Source: Siphonodentalium dalli (taxonomy: Eukaryota > Mollusca > Scaphopoda > Gadilida > Siphonodentaliidae). From it: a stretch of 64,000 bases of DNA. The DNA is taken from assembly GCA_032622095.1 (NCBI GenBank), contig CP136063.1, positions 11,697,814 to 11,761,813 on the forward strand, written 5' to 3'. Within the stretch, counting starts at the first letter, position 1. Each line of letters starts with the position of its first letter. Both the position numbers and the translations under genes were made by a program. A model generated the notes under the pieces. That model was not told where the DNA came from. It worked only from the letters and a program-made list of their open reading frames with translations, and made no database searches. This document shows positions 33,907 to 44,759 of the stretch, piece after piece.

Positions 33907-34180
33907 GTAAGCGCGCAACTAATATCTATCTCATTAGATCGCCCTTGTGCAAATAGTAGAATAATCCTATATTTGTCCACCCATTGTACCATGGGAATGG
34001 ACTACACCACCTGAATTATAGGCAGTGTATGTACACTATATACTATATTCCTTATTAAGAGATACCTTATTGAGTTTTATTATCTAAGTGCAATATGACA
34101 ATTCCATCATTGCATTTATACACAGTTAAATACTTCCATATTGCGCTTAAGCACAATAGAGATTCCCATATTACACTTAA

Positions 34181-34700
34181 AGATGGATTATCTCTTTGTA
34201 AACATATATTATATAGTTACCGGGGTATAAAATATTAGATTTGAATCGAAGACTCCTGTCCGGAAATGCTTCTATCGATTAATATTAATTTTATTTCGAA
34301 TATTTTCTGGTCTAAAAAGGTGTGTTTGTTCAGCTAACGAACAATATTGGTTACTGTTAACAGAGACCAGAAATTATATTGTGCAATTTTGTCACAAATA
34401 AACGTTAATTATACTCATTATCGCTTATATCTGTGGAACAAAACAGTACAAACAACCAATCTGTGACATTTGACATTCGTTGCGTAGCCGTAGGAACAGC
34501 CCAGTGCTCTATATCGCAATCCGGTCTCATCCGAATGGTCGGTTCTAAAAATAGTAACATAAATGGGCCCGATTTAATATTCGAAATAAAATCAATATTA
34601 ATTGATAGAAGCTTTTCCGGACATAGGTCTTCAGTTCATATCTATTATTTTATACCCACGCAACTATTTAAAATTTGTTATTTAAAGAGATAATCCATCT
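34181..34700 (+). mobile_element. 520-bp TTAA MITE, opposite orientation (empty site known)
   Basis: Same family and length as 32932-33451 but reversed; its 86-codon frame is identical in sequence to that copy. TTAA lies at 34177-34180 and 34701-34704. The unoccupied site in copy 2 reads TTGCACTTAAGTACAATTAG at about 56307. The two copies flank 33456-34176 as an inverted pair. Confidence 0.95.
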
Positions 34701-34704
34701 TTAA

Positions 34705-35290
34705 GTGTAATTAGCTCTTCGTGTGCTTAATTATTATAGGTGTATTGTAACTATTGTTTCGTCCTTTAATATTTCCCATACATTATGTACACATATATTA
34801 TGCTAGAAAAGTAGTACTATTGTTACTAATATTACTGGTAGTTGTTAATACCACCTCACTGTCAATATTCAAGTTTCAAAATCATAACGTTAATTGTTAT
34901 TACTATCTGTGTATATTGTACATGTACATCAAGTCATCAATTAACAAACTTAAGCAGACCCTGGTTGAATATCTACCATATATGGTAGGTTATTCGCATC
35001 TTAAAGCTGTTGATGTCATTGAGAGACATTCAATGCTATTATGCTATTTTGCATGCGCACTAGTAGACCCTCCAATAGCTTCTCATTACCACTCGGGACG
35101 GTGGGTGTTTTTCCTCAATTAATTGAATTTCTTGTTTTTCAGATAGGTTGTGTTTTATTCACGTTACTGTTTATGTACATTTTAATTATTTTACAAGTCA
35201 GTGAAGAGCTTACTGCTCATGTTTGTAGTTTAATATGCCCGACTTCATAAATAAAGCTTTTGAACTTGATTTTATGTACATATCATATTG
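34705..35290 (+). mobile_element. LINE 3' end remnant
   Basis: The 3' tail GATAGGTTGTGTTTTATTCA ... TAATATGCCCGACTTCATAA ... AAAGCTTTTGAACTT matches the tail after the reverse transcriptase remnant at 43700-43860, so this is probably the 3' untranslated part of the same LINE. The frame at 34754-35122 (VVLLLLILLVVVNTT) is hydrophobic, lacks a known domain and is damaged in the twin at 56364-56729. I do not call it a gene. Confidence 0.5.
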
Positions 35291-35344
35291 ATAAGAACGA
35301 TCCCCATATATTATTATATACACAAGCATACTTACCCTGTGTAT

Positions 35345-36014
35345 TATTATCATGTGAATACTCTTATATGTTTCATCAGGTTACCCATCCGGAAAAAAAA
35401 TTCTCACACACATCGCATTGATCCCGTTCCCCCGTGTGGGCCACCATATGTTCCGTCAGATCACCCGACTGAGCAAATGATGTCTCGCACATATCACAGT
35501 GTTACGGACGATCCCCAAAATGAATCATATTGTGTTTATTCAGGTGACTCGACCGATTATATGATTTCTCGCACACATCGCATTCATACGGGCGATCCCC
35601 CGTGTGAATCCTCGTATGTCTCGTCATGGTAACCGAATGAGTAAATAATTTGTCGCACACATCACATTGATACGGGCGGTCCCCCGTGTGGATCCTCTTA
35701 TGTCTCGTCAAGTTAATCGACCGAGTAAACGATTTCTCGCACAAATCGCATTAATACGGGCGGTCCCCCGTGTGGATCCTCTTATGTCTCGTCAGGGTAA
35801 CCGACGCAGTAAATGATTTCTCGCACACATCACACTGATACGGGCGATCACCAGTGTGGATCCTCATATGATTCACTAAGTCACTGGACCGAACAAACGA
35901 TTTATCACACACATTACATTGATAAGGGCGATCGCCAGTGTGGACCCTCTTATGTGCAGTCAGGCTACTCAACTGGGTAAATGATTTATGTACAGAAGTC
36001 AGCCCAAAAAACAC
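35345..36014 (-). pseudogene. truncated C2H2 zinc-finger gene (copy 1)
   Basis: Before the stop at 35751-35753 there are three intact fingers (FTQLSSLTAHKRVH, FVRSSDLVNHMRIH, FTASVTLTRHKRIH), joined by TGDRPY linkers. After it come further fingers in frame ([49 protein letters not shown]), decaying downstream. Compared with copy 2 the N-terminal region and first five fingers have been deleted. The deletion junction at about 35985-36040 holds some 50 bp of foreign sequence (TGTACAGAAGTCAGCCC), so no proper start remains. C2H2 arrays of this kind bind DNA in the nucleus, but this copy is probably not functional. Confidence 0.85.
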
Positions 36015-36177
36015 CTGTCGTATTTAATCCCAGATATTGCCCGGATGATAACCGGCGACGAAAATAGAAATGTTTCTATCCTGAAACAGGCGTAGGCGTG
36101 TTTAAACAAAAGTGGTTGTTACTAGCGGTGGGCGGAATAGAACAATGTCCTAATACATAGTTAACGAAAGTAATGGA
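36015..36177. other. leader region shared by the three finger genes
   Basis: GATGATAACCGGCGACGAAA, CTATCCTGAAACAGGCG and TACTAGCGGTGGGCGGAATA recur 5' of the finger genes at 46590-46716 and 58446-58567. It probably holds their promoter and first untranslated segment. Confidence 0.45.
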
Positions 36178-37825
36178 ATCACTGTTAGGTTTTGAAGTAA
36201 CTGACCACTTTTGAATTAGGTCTCCACTTTTGAATTAAAAAACGCCTGCTTTTGAAGTAACTCACCACATTTGTTATAAAATAGTCAGCTTTTGTAGTAA
36301 AGTGAGGTCTCCGCTTTTGAAGTAAAAAACGCCAGCTTTTGTAGTAAAAAAAACTAGGTCTCCACTTTTGTAATAACAAAATTACAGCTTTTGAAGTAAA
36401 CTGGCTCAATACATTTTACCGGGCGCTGAACGATTTTCATGACAAAGTCAACCCGATAATCCATAGTGGCTATCGCCCATACGAGTGTGACTTGTGACTG
36501 AATATATTTAGTGGGTCCAGTTCGTGACAAAAGAATCCACACCGTTAATCGACCATACGAGTGTGACGTGGTTTGGATAGCTTTCAGTCATGCCAACACA
36601 AGAGAAATCACACTGTCAATCGCCCATACGTGTGTGACGTGCACCAAAAGGCACCTAGTGAGTCCGGTTCCGTGACAAAAGAATCCACACTGGTATGTGA
36701 CGTGGTTCGAATATACTTCAGTCATACCAACACAGGAGAAATCACACAGTCGATCGCCCATACGCGTGTGACGTGTACCAAAAGGCACTTAGTGAGTCCG
36801 TTTTCCTGTCTAAGCATATGAATACACATAGGTGATCAATCATACGAGTATATAATATTGTTCCCAGTTAGCCCGACAACCCACACTATTGAATGCCCTT
36901 ACAATTGCGACCGTTGTCAGAAGAATTTCGATGCTACGTTGAGTCAGACAAGACTGAAGACGTTTTGTCAGTCCAGTAACATAACGACATATATAGTTGC
37001 TCGAAATTAGGTGATGTATTAGTTCCAACGGAAAATAGTTGGTTTATTTATTATTGGCCTCACTTTTAATTGCATATTCGTACCCTTGAAATTAGGTGAA
37101 CCGACGCGTTAGGGACAGCAGAAAATGTTTGGTTTATTAGATTCGTCTCTGGAAGGCGACATTAACAACAATTTTCAATCATTAGAATTATGTCACATAA
37201 CCGAAGTATTATAACTACGTCAAGCGTGGCCAGCTATAAAACACGGGGCCAGTAATGTGTTGTGTGGAAACCGTTGGGTTCACATACACTCTGATGATTG
37301 AGTATATAAAATAACGGATTCGATGGCATTATGTCGCTACACAGGGAAAGTTAAACTTTCAAATCTGAATGTTCTTGATGCCAAAATGTTCAGTCTCCTT
37401 TCAAAATTTATTCAACACAATATACGAATACAATTAATTATTTTATTGTCAATTGTCAGGCACAGCAATACAAAATGAAACGCATAACATAATTAAGAAT
37501 GAATGGAACGATGTTGTTGATGTAGTTAAATAATAATTAGTCAAATTTATCTTCAACCTCCCCTTAGACGCTATGGTTCTTGGATAGTTATATATACTAT
37601 GGTATATATTCATCCCTTATCGCCTCTCATCCACATCAACAATTCTGCTATCTGAATCTGTTTTGTTTATTATGGTCAACAAATGAAATCAATATTCTAT
37701 CATGAAGACAATATGTGATGGTATACATATTTACTATTGCTATGTTGCACATATCAATTGTGGTCAGACTAAGTGGTTTACTATAGTCAGGGAAGGTTGA
37801 GGTATCTCACGGACTGATAACTTAA

Positions 37826-38041
37826 AGGTGGATTATCTCTTTGTAAACATATATTATATAGTTACCGGGGTATAAAATATTAGATTTGAATCGAAGAATC
37901 CTGTCCGGAAATACTTCTATCGATTAATATTCTTTTTAATTCGAATATGTTCTGGTCTAAAATGGTGTGGTTGTTTAGCTACACGGACAATAGTGGTTAC
38001 TGTTAACAAAGACCAGAAATGTTATGGTGCAATTTTGTCAG
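37826..38041 (+). mobile_element. truncated TTAA MITE fused to the hAT element
   Basis: Starts after TTAA (37822-37825) with AGGTGGATTATCTCTTTG and runs as a normal family member to AATTTTGTCA. It then switches to the hAT end at 38042. The join shares GTCA with the hAT target site, suggesting recombination at a four-base match. Confidence 0.85.
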
Positions 38042-38944
38042 CAGAGACGTGGCTATATGGTTTCCGTTCGGGGGTGTCCACCTTGGGGAAATTCCAACTG
38101 CACCCCCTTTGAATGAGAATCAGACCGACCACAAGTTATGCATAATTCCATTTGTACCCCCCCCCCCTTGTATCGCAGTGCTCTTAGGCCTAATATCACA
38201 TATATCCATAAACCTAAACCATGGTTATATATTCCCGGTATGAGAACATTAAGATATTTTACATTTTTAACTCCATACAGAATCACACGCCTACGGGCAA
38301 GAGACCACAACACACCGGGCTTACCATGGCTGTTCGGCCCGGTGTGAGAACATTTTGAAATTTTCAACAAGAAATTCGCAAATCCTAGCATCTGGACTGG
38401 CCTCAACTGCAGCATTGTAATCTGAACAAGAAAATTGCAAAATCCTAGCATCTAGACAAGCCTCAAGCCCTCCTACAGTTGGAAATTTCCAACCTAACAC
38501 TCAACTTAGGTTGGAACATTTACAACTGATGACAATTCCAATGACAATGTTGACCAAATGTACAGTATGACAATATTGTTTTCTTAAATTAACTAGCAGT
38601 TTTTGACTGGCCATGGCGGAGGGATCAGGACACAAGCTTTCCAACTGTTGTAAATTTCCAACCTGACACCCCCCTGAGGTTGGAAAATTTCCAACTGATG
38701 ACCATGTCAGTCCAAAATTTTTACCAAAAATAAGAAAATTTGCAAATATTGGCCCAAAAACAATTAATTCCCCCCAAGAAATTGTTTGGAATTCAAACTA
38801 CAAGAATATTTTCAACATACGGTTGGTGTGAAATTTCCAACTAATGTATTGGCAGGTATGAAATTTCCAACTGTTGAAAATTTTGACCAAAGTTGGGGGG
38901 TGAGACACCCCCCCCCCCCCAAACCCCCTGTCGCCACGTCTCTG
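38042..38944. mobile_element. hAT-type element (copy 1, rearranged left flank)
   Basis: The ends CAGAGACGTGGC and GCCACGTCTCTG are perfect 12-bp inverted repeats of hAT style. The right flank ATAGTCAG (38945-38952) matches the 8-bp duplication of the twin, but the left flank is MITE sequence. About 190 bp of the middle are missing relative to the twin. The interior has repeated TTGGAAATTTCCAAC words and C-runs and no transposase, so it is non-autonomous. Confidence 0.85.
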
Positions 38945-40827
38945 ATAGTCAGGGAAGGTTGATGTGTCTTACGGGCTGATAACTTAACAAAAAACAATGA
39001 TGAACCATTTTGAGATATCACTGGTCGATCATTATTGATATCTAGATCTACAATGTAGCTCATAATTACTACACTTGTCATTTTCAACTACGTTAGTTAT
39101 AAATGCCCAGACCCTGCGCTGCTCGCAATGTGGTAACCCCTTTCCAAAAAAAAACAAAAACAAACTAAATACCAAATGCAGAACAAAATTACAATAATGA
39201 CTTTATTGATATACTGCAAACCATCGGTGCAAGCTGGGATTGATGAGCAATTATGTATAACACAAAATAGAATATATGCCAGTCCCTTCCCAATAGTATT
39301 GCCCTCGACTCACCAGCAACTTACCGTAACATACCTGCCCTATTCAGGGCAACACCAGTTACTGGCGATTGTGGCCACTGTTGACACTCCACTCGCAGAG
39401 GACTCACATTCAACAATGTAATCGCAGGCATAGCTACCACATACATGTACATATACTGTTGCCATGTTACTGGACTGACAGAACATTTTGTCACCAGCGT
39501 GGATTCTCTTATATATTGTAAGACTCACGGCAAACTTCTTCTAACAAAGGTCGGTCGCCAGTGTGGATCGTCAGATTGACGGACAGACTGGGAAGAACAT
39601 TCCATACTCGTATGATTGACCACCTATGTGTGTTCCCATATGCTTAGGCAAGGAACCGGAGTAACTAAATGCATTTCTGGTACACGTGTGTGGGCGATTG
39701 ACTGTGATTTATCTGGTGTCTGTATGATTGGAGGATATTCAAACCACGTCAAACTCGTATGGTCGATCACCTGTGTGGAATCTTTTGTCACGGAACCGGA
39801 CTCACTAAGTGCCTTTTGGCACAAGACACATGTGTATGGGGGATTGACTGTGATTTATCTTGTGTTGGTATGATTTGGGGCTAGTCAAAACACGTCACAC
39901 TCGTATGGTCGATTACCTGTGTGTATTCTTTTTGTCACAGAACCGGACTCTCTAAGTGTATTTTGGCACACGTCACACGTGTATGGACGATTGACTGTGT
40001 GATTCATCTTGTGATGGTATAACTGAAAGCTATTCAAACCACGTCACACTCGTATGGTCGATTGCCGGTGTAGATTCTTTTGTCGCGGAACCGGACTCAC
40101 TAAATGCCTTTATGTACACGTCACACGTGTATGGGCGATTGATTGTGTGATTTCTTTTGTGTTGGTATGATTGGAGGATATTCGAACCACGTCACATGCA
40201 TATGGTTGATTGCCAGTGTGGATTATTTTGTCATGGAACCGGACTCACTAAGTGCATGTTGGTACACGTCACACGCGTATGGGCGATTGACTATGTGATT
40301 TATCTTTGTGTTGGAATGACTGAAGGCTATTCGAACCACGTCACACTCGCATGGGCGATGGCCACTCTGGATTATCGAGTTGACTTTGTCACGAAAATCG
40401 TTCAGCTCCAGTCAAAATCTATTGAGTCAGTTTACTTCAAAAGCTGTGATTTTGTTATTACAAAAGTGAAGACCTAGTTTTGTTACTACAAACGCTGGCG
40501 TTTTTTTACTTCAAACGCGGAGGCCTCACTTTACTACAAAAGCTGGCGATTTGATTACAAAAGTGGTGAGTTACTTCAAAAGCTGGCGTTTTTTACTTTA
40601 AAAGTGGAGACATACTTCAAAAGTGGTAATTACTTCAAAAGCTGGCGTAACAATCACTGAAGTAAATGGTTTCCCATAGGCGACAGTGTTTTAAAAATAA
40701 ATCCCCAAGTCTACGACAGGGCTATCTCACAGACAAATTTGATCTGGAAAAACCCAGAACTACAGCAGCTAGTTAAATAAATTTCCCGCTCACAAAAATT
40801 CATCCCCCCATTCATTCACCAGTTTAA

Positions 40828-41323
40828 AGATGGATTATCTCTTTAAATAACACATTTTAAATAGTGGGTATAAAACTGAAGACCTATGTCCGGAAAAGCT
40901 TTTATCAATTAATATTGATTTTATTTCGAATATTAAATCGGGTCCGTTTATGTTACTATTTTTAGAACCGACCATTCGGATGAGACCGTATTGCAATATA
41001 AAGCACTGGGCTCTTCCTACGGCTACGCAACTAATGCCAAATGTCACATATTGGTTGTTTGTATTGTTTTGTTCCACAGATATAAGCGATAATGAGTATA
41101 ATTAACGTTTATTTGTGACAAAATTGCAGAATATAATTTCTGGTCTCAACAGTAACTACTATTGTTCGTTAGCTGAACAAACACATTTTTAGACCAGAAC
41201 ATATTCGAAATAAAATTAATATTAATCGATAGAAGCATTTCCGGACAGGAGTCTTCGATTCAAATCTAATATTTTATACCCCGGTAACTATATAATACAT
41301 GTTTACAAAGAGATAACCCACCT
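40828..41323 (-). mobile_element. 496-bp TTAA MITE shared by both duplication copies
   Basis: TTAA lies at 40824-40827 and 41324-41327; ends AGATGGATTATC and AACCCACCT. The same insertion is at 62979-63481, so it predates the segmental duplication, unlike the copies at 32932 and 34181. The 80-codon internal frame differs at several residues from the young copies. Confidence 0.9.
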
Positions 41324-41351
41324 TTAACACTCACATTGAATCGCTATGTTA

Positions 41352-42396
41352 AAGGTGGATTATCTCTTTGTAAACATGTATTATATAGTTACCGGGGTAT
41401 AAAATATTAGATTTGAATCGAAGACTCATGTTCGGAAATGCTTCTATCGATTAATATTAATTTTATTTCGAATACTTTTTGGTCTAAAAAGGCGTGTTTG
41501 TTCAGCTAACGAACAATAGTGGTTACTGTTAACCAAGACCAGAAATTATATTGTGCAATTTTGTCACAAATAAACGTTAATTATACTCATTATCGCTAAT
41601 ATCTGTGGAACAAAACAGTACAAACAATCAATCTGTGAAATTTGGCATTCGTTGCGTAGCCGTAGGAACAGCTCAGTGCTCTATATCGCAATACGGTCTC
41701 ATCCGAATGGTCGGTTCTAAAAATAGTAACATAAATGGGCCCGATTTAAAGATGGATTATCTCTTTAAATAACAAATTTTAAATAGTTGCATGGGTATAA
41801 AATAATAGATATGAACTGAAGACCTATGTCCGGAAAAGCTTCTATCAATTAATATTGATTTTATTTCGAATATTAAATCGGGCCCATTTATGTTACTATT
41901 TTTAGAACAGACCATTTGGATGAGACCGTATTGCGATATAGGGCACTGGGCTGTTCCTACGGCTACGCAACGAATGTCAAATGTCACAGATTGATTGTTT
42001 GTAGTGTTTTGTTCCACATATATAAGCGATAATGAGTATAATTAACGTTTATTTGTGACAAAATTGTACAATATAATTTCTGGTCTCTGTTAACAGTAAC
42101 CACTATTGTTCGTTAGCTGAACAAACACACCTTTTTAGACCAGAAAATATTCGAAATAAAATTAATATTAATCGATAGAAGCATTTCCGGACAGGAGTCT
42201 TCGATTCAAATCTAATATTTTATACACCGGTAACTATATAATACATGTTTACAAAGAGATAATCCACCTTTAATATTCGAAATAATATCAATATTAATTG
42301 ATAGAAGCTTTTCCGCACATATGTGTTCAGTTCATATCTATTATTTTATACCCACGCAACTATTTAAAATTTGTTATTTAAAAAGATAATCCATCT
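41352..42396 (+). mobile_element. TTAA MITE interrupted by another member of its family
   Basis: Outer TTAA at 41348-41351 and 42397-42400. The paralogous LINE copies read GCTATGTTAAAAGGCATC without it (about 21150 and 51805). The element is split at 41746-41749, a TTAA inside its own sequence (CCCGATTTAATATTCG), by the copy at 41750-42269. Confidence 0.95.
41750..42269 (-). mobile_element. nested 520-bp TTAA MITE
   Basis: Inserted in reverse orientation into the MITE at 41352-42396, with TTAA at 41746-41749 and 42270-42273. It retains an 86-codon frame like the other young copies (MEQNTTNNQSV). Confidence 0.95.
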
Positions 42397-43870
42397 TTAA
42401 AAGGCATCAATGCAACTGATTGTCTTAAAGAGACATATGCTGACCCTCTCAGGCAAAAAATGTATCTTCAAATCTTTCATCCTCTCAAATTTTAATTACT
42501 GCCCTCTTACCTGGCATTTCTGCAATGTGTCTTCTACCGACAGACTGGAGAAAATTCAGGAGAGAGCCTTTCGCTTTACCTATAACGACTACACATCTGA
42601 TTATGACTTTCTCCTAAGGCTGGCAAACTGTGAGCATCTACATGCCGAAAGACTCAGACTTATGGCACTCACAGTTTCCAAAATACTATAGAAGGACACT
42701 AGCACTCCTTTATATTTTGATAGCCTGGTGAAACTTACGGTAAACATAGTTCATACCCTTTTAGAGATTCTGAAACTGCCATCACCTGATGCTACCACTG
42801 TCGGTTTAAAGGTGGATTATCTCTTTGTAAACATGTATTATATAGTTACCGGGGTATAAAATATTAGATTTGAATCGGACTCCTGTCCGGAAATGCTTCT
42901 ATCGATTAATATTAATTTTATTTCGAATATTTTCTGGTCTAAAAAGGGGTGTTTGTTCAGCTAACGAACAATAGTGGTTACTGTTAACATAGACCAGAAA
43001 TTATATTGTGCAATTTTGTCACAAATAAACGTTAATTATACTTATTATCGCTTATATCTGTGGAACAAGACAATACAAACAACCAATCTGTGTCATTTGA
43101 CATTCGTTGCGTAGCCGTAGGAACAGCCCAGTGCTCTATATCGCAATACGGTCTCATCCGAATGGTCGGTTCTAAAAATAGTAACATAAATGGGCCCGAT
43201 TTAATATTCGAAATAAAATCAATATTAATTGATAGAAGCTTTTCCGGGCATAGGTTTTCAGTTCATATCTATTATTTTATACCCACGCAACTATTAACAA
43301 AAATTTATTTAAAGAGATAATCCATCTTTAAGCTCGATTAGATTCTCGGCACCTAAAGTGTGGAATTCTCTTCCAGAGTCATGCAGAACCGCAGAGACGA
43401 TGAAAGACTTTGAATGGATGTTAAAATTTGGAATGGCTTTAAATGTAAATGCAGTGCCTGTAGGATGTCCTAATTATATGTATATGTTTTGTATTTTGAT
43501 CCTTACTTTCTGGTCTGGTATCTACGAATGGAACAAATGGTGGTATCCAGGAATGAAATATGGACTTGTTGTGCACATTACTGTGTCGTATATGAATATA
43601 CACACTTATGTCTTACGCTTTTGATCCAGTCAGGGCTACCTGTCCTCAGTGAGTTTATTCGTATGTTACAATGTTTTAGCTAATATACATATAATTTATT
43701 TTTCAGATAGGTTGTGTTTTATTCAAGTTACTGTTTATGTACATTTTAATTATTTTACAAGCTAGTGAAGAGCTTAATGCTCAAGTTTGTAGTTTAATAT
43801 GCCCGACTTCATAACTAAAGCGTTTGAACTTTGAACTTGATTTTATGTACATAGTGTGAATCTTCTTATA
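42397..43870 (+). pseudogene. LINE reverse transcriptase C-terminus and 3' tail (third copy)
   Basis: Reads FNYCPLTWHFCNVSSTDRLE, RAFRFTYNDYTSDYDFLLRL and LRLMALTVSKIL, then after a MITE FRLSAPKVWNSLPESC-like sequence. It matches the remnants at 20260-21900 and 51260-52560. After the coding part the 3' tail (about 43690-43860) ends AAAGCGTTTGAACTTTGAAC, a short TTGAACTT repeat typical of many non-LTR elements. Two MITEs interrupt or abut it (41352-42396 and 42810-43327), each at a TTAA that is intact in the other copies. No catalytic domain remains. Confidence 0.85.
42810..43327 (+). mobile_element. 518-bp TTAA MITE inside the LINE copy
   Basis: TTAA at 42806-42809 and 43328-43331. Paralogues at about 21572 and 52222 show the unoccupied GCCGGTTTAAGCTCG. 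The 86-codon frame is intact (MEQDNTNNQSVSFDIRC). Confidence 0.95.
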
Positions 43871-44269
43871 TAGCGAAAATGATATATGTTGGAAGCAATC
43901 TCTTGATAGTCTTGCAGCAGATATGATTTGAGCTATTATAGCGGCCATTTTGGCAGTCATCTTGAGTATTTAATTGTCGATATTGTCCAGTTTATGTCAT
44001 TTGTCACAGCATGTCATAATGCATACATCGTATCGTATTTATGCTGTCATATATGATGTTATTGATACGGAATTGTCGCTGACAATGGTCAAGGTGTACA
44101 CGCTATTTAAGTCTATTGGGCACTCAGCGGCCATCTTGAATACAAATAGTTCTCCAAAGGTTACACATCCACATCAACCGGAATATCAATAGACACCCCC
44201 GTGATACATTATCAACAGAGAAAAAAACTTTAACAGGGAATATTGGGTTAGACCCCAGTTCTGACCCCA
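43871..44269. other. no gene recognised
   Basis: Spacer between the LINE tail and the 3' relic of the finger gene. Nothing coding was recognised. Confidence 0.4.

Positions 44270-44759
<490 letters not shown>

Larger units (their letters stand above)
36178..40665. mobile_element. foldback-like element with zinc-finger-derived arms (copy 1)
   Basis: The ends are inverted: ATCACTGTTAG...TTTTGAAGTAACTGACCACTTTT-like sequence on the left and its complement ending CTGGCGTAACAATCACTGAAG on the right. Each end has six to eight 15-20-bp units of the CAGCTTTTGAAGTAA type. Inside, the left arm (36420-37010) reads plus and the right arm (39420-40410) reads minus as decayed C2H2 fingers (NRPYVCDVHQKAPSESGSVT; CQKKFAVSLTIYKRIHAGDK; FCQSSNMATVYV). 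Fingers alternate with a ~168-bp period. The middle holds a hAT element, a MITE fragment and no intact gene. The twin is at 58568-62807. The finger gene at 44760 lacks this element beside its leader, so its arrival can be dated relative to the gene duplication. Confidence 0.7.
15687..41351. repeat. segmental duplication, copy 1
   Basis: This block matches 47671-63511 in the same order and orientation over most of its length, with mostly single-base differences. Matching subregions are 15687-23387 with 47671-54033 and 32902-41351 with 55563-63511. Copy 1 has extra insertions: about 16857-17762, 20465-20824, the 23391-32899 transposon, and MITEs at 32932, 34181 and 37826. It lacks the 5' half of the zinc-finger gene that copy 2 keeps. 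The junction word at the start is ACAATCTGGACTCG in both copies. Confidence 0.9.

Noticed and set aside
35041-35250. Small membrane protein near the LINE tail
   Set aside because: The frame lies in the 3' tail shared with clear LINE remnants and is not kept between duplication copies.
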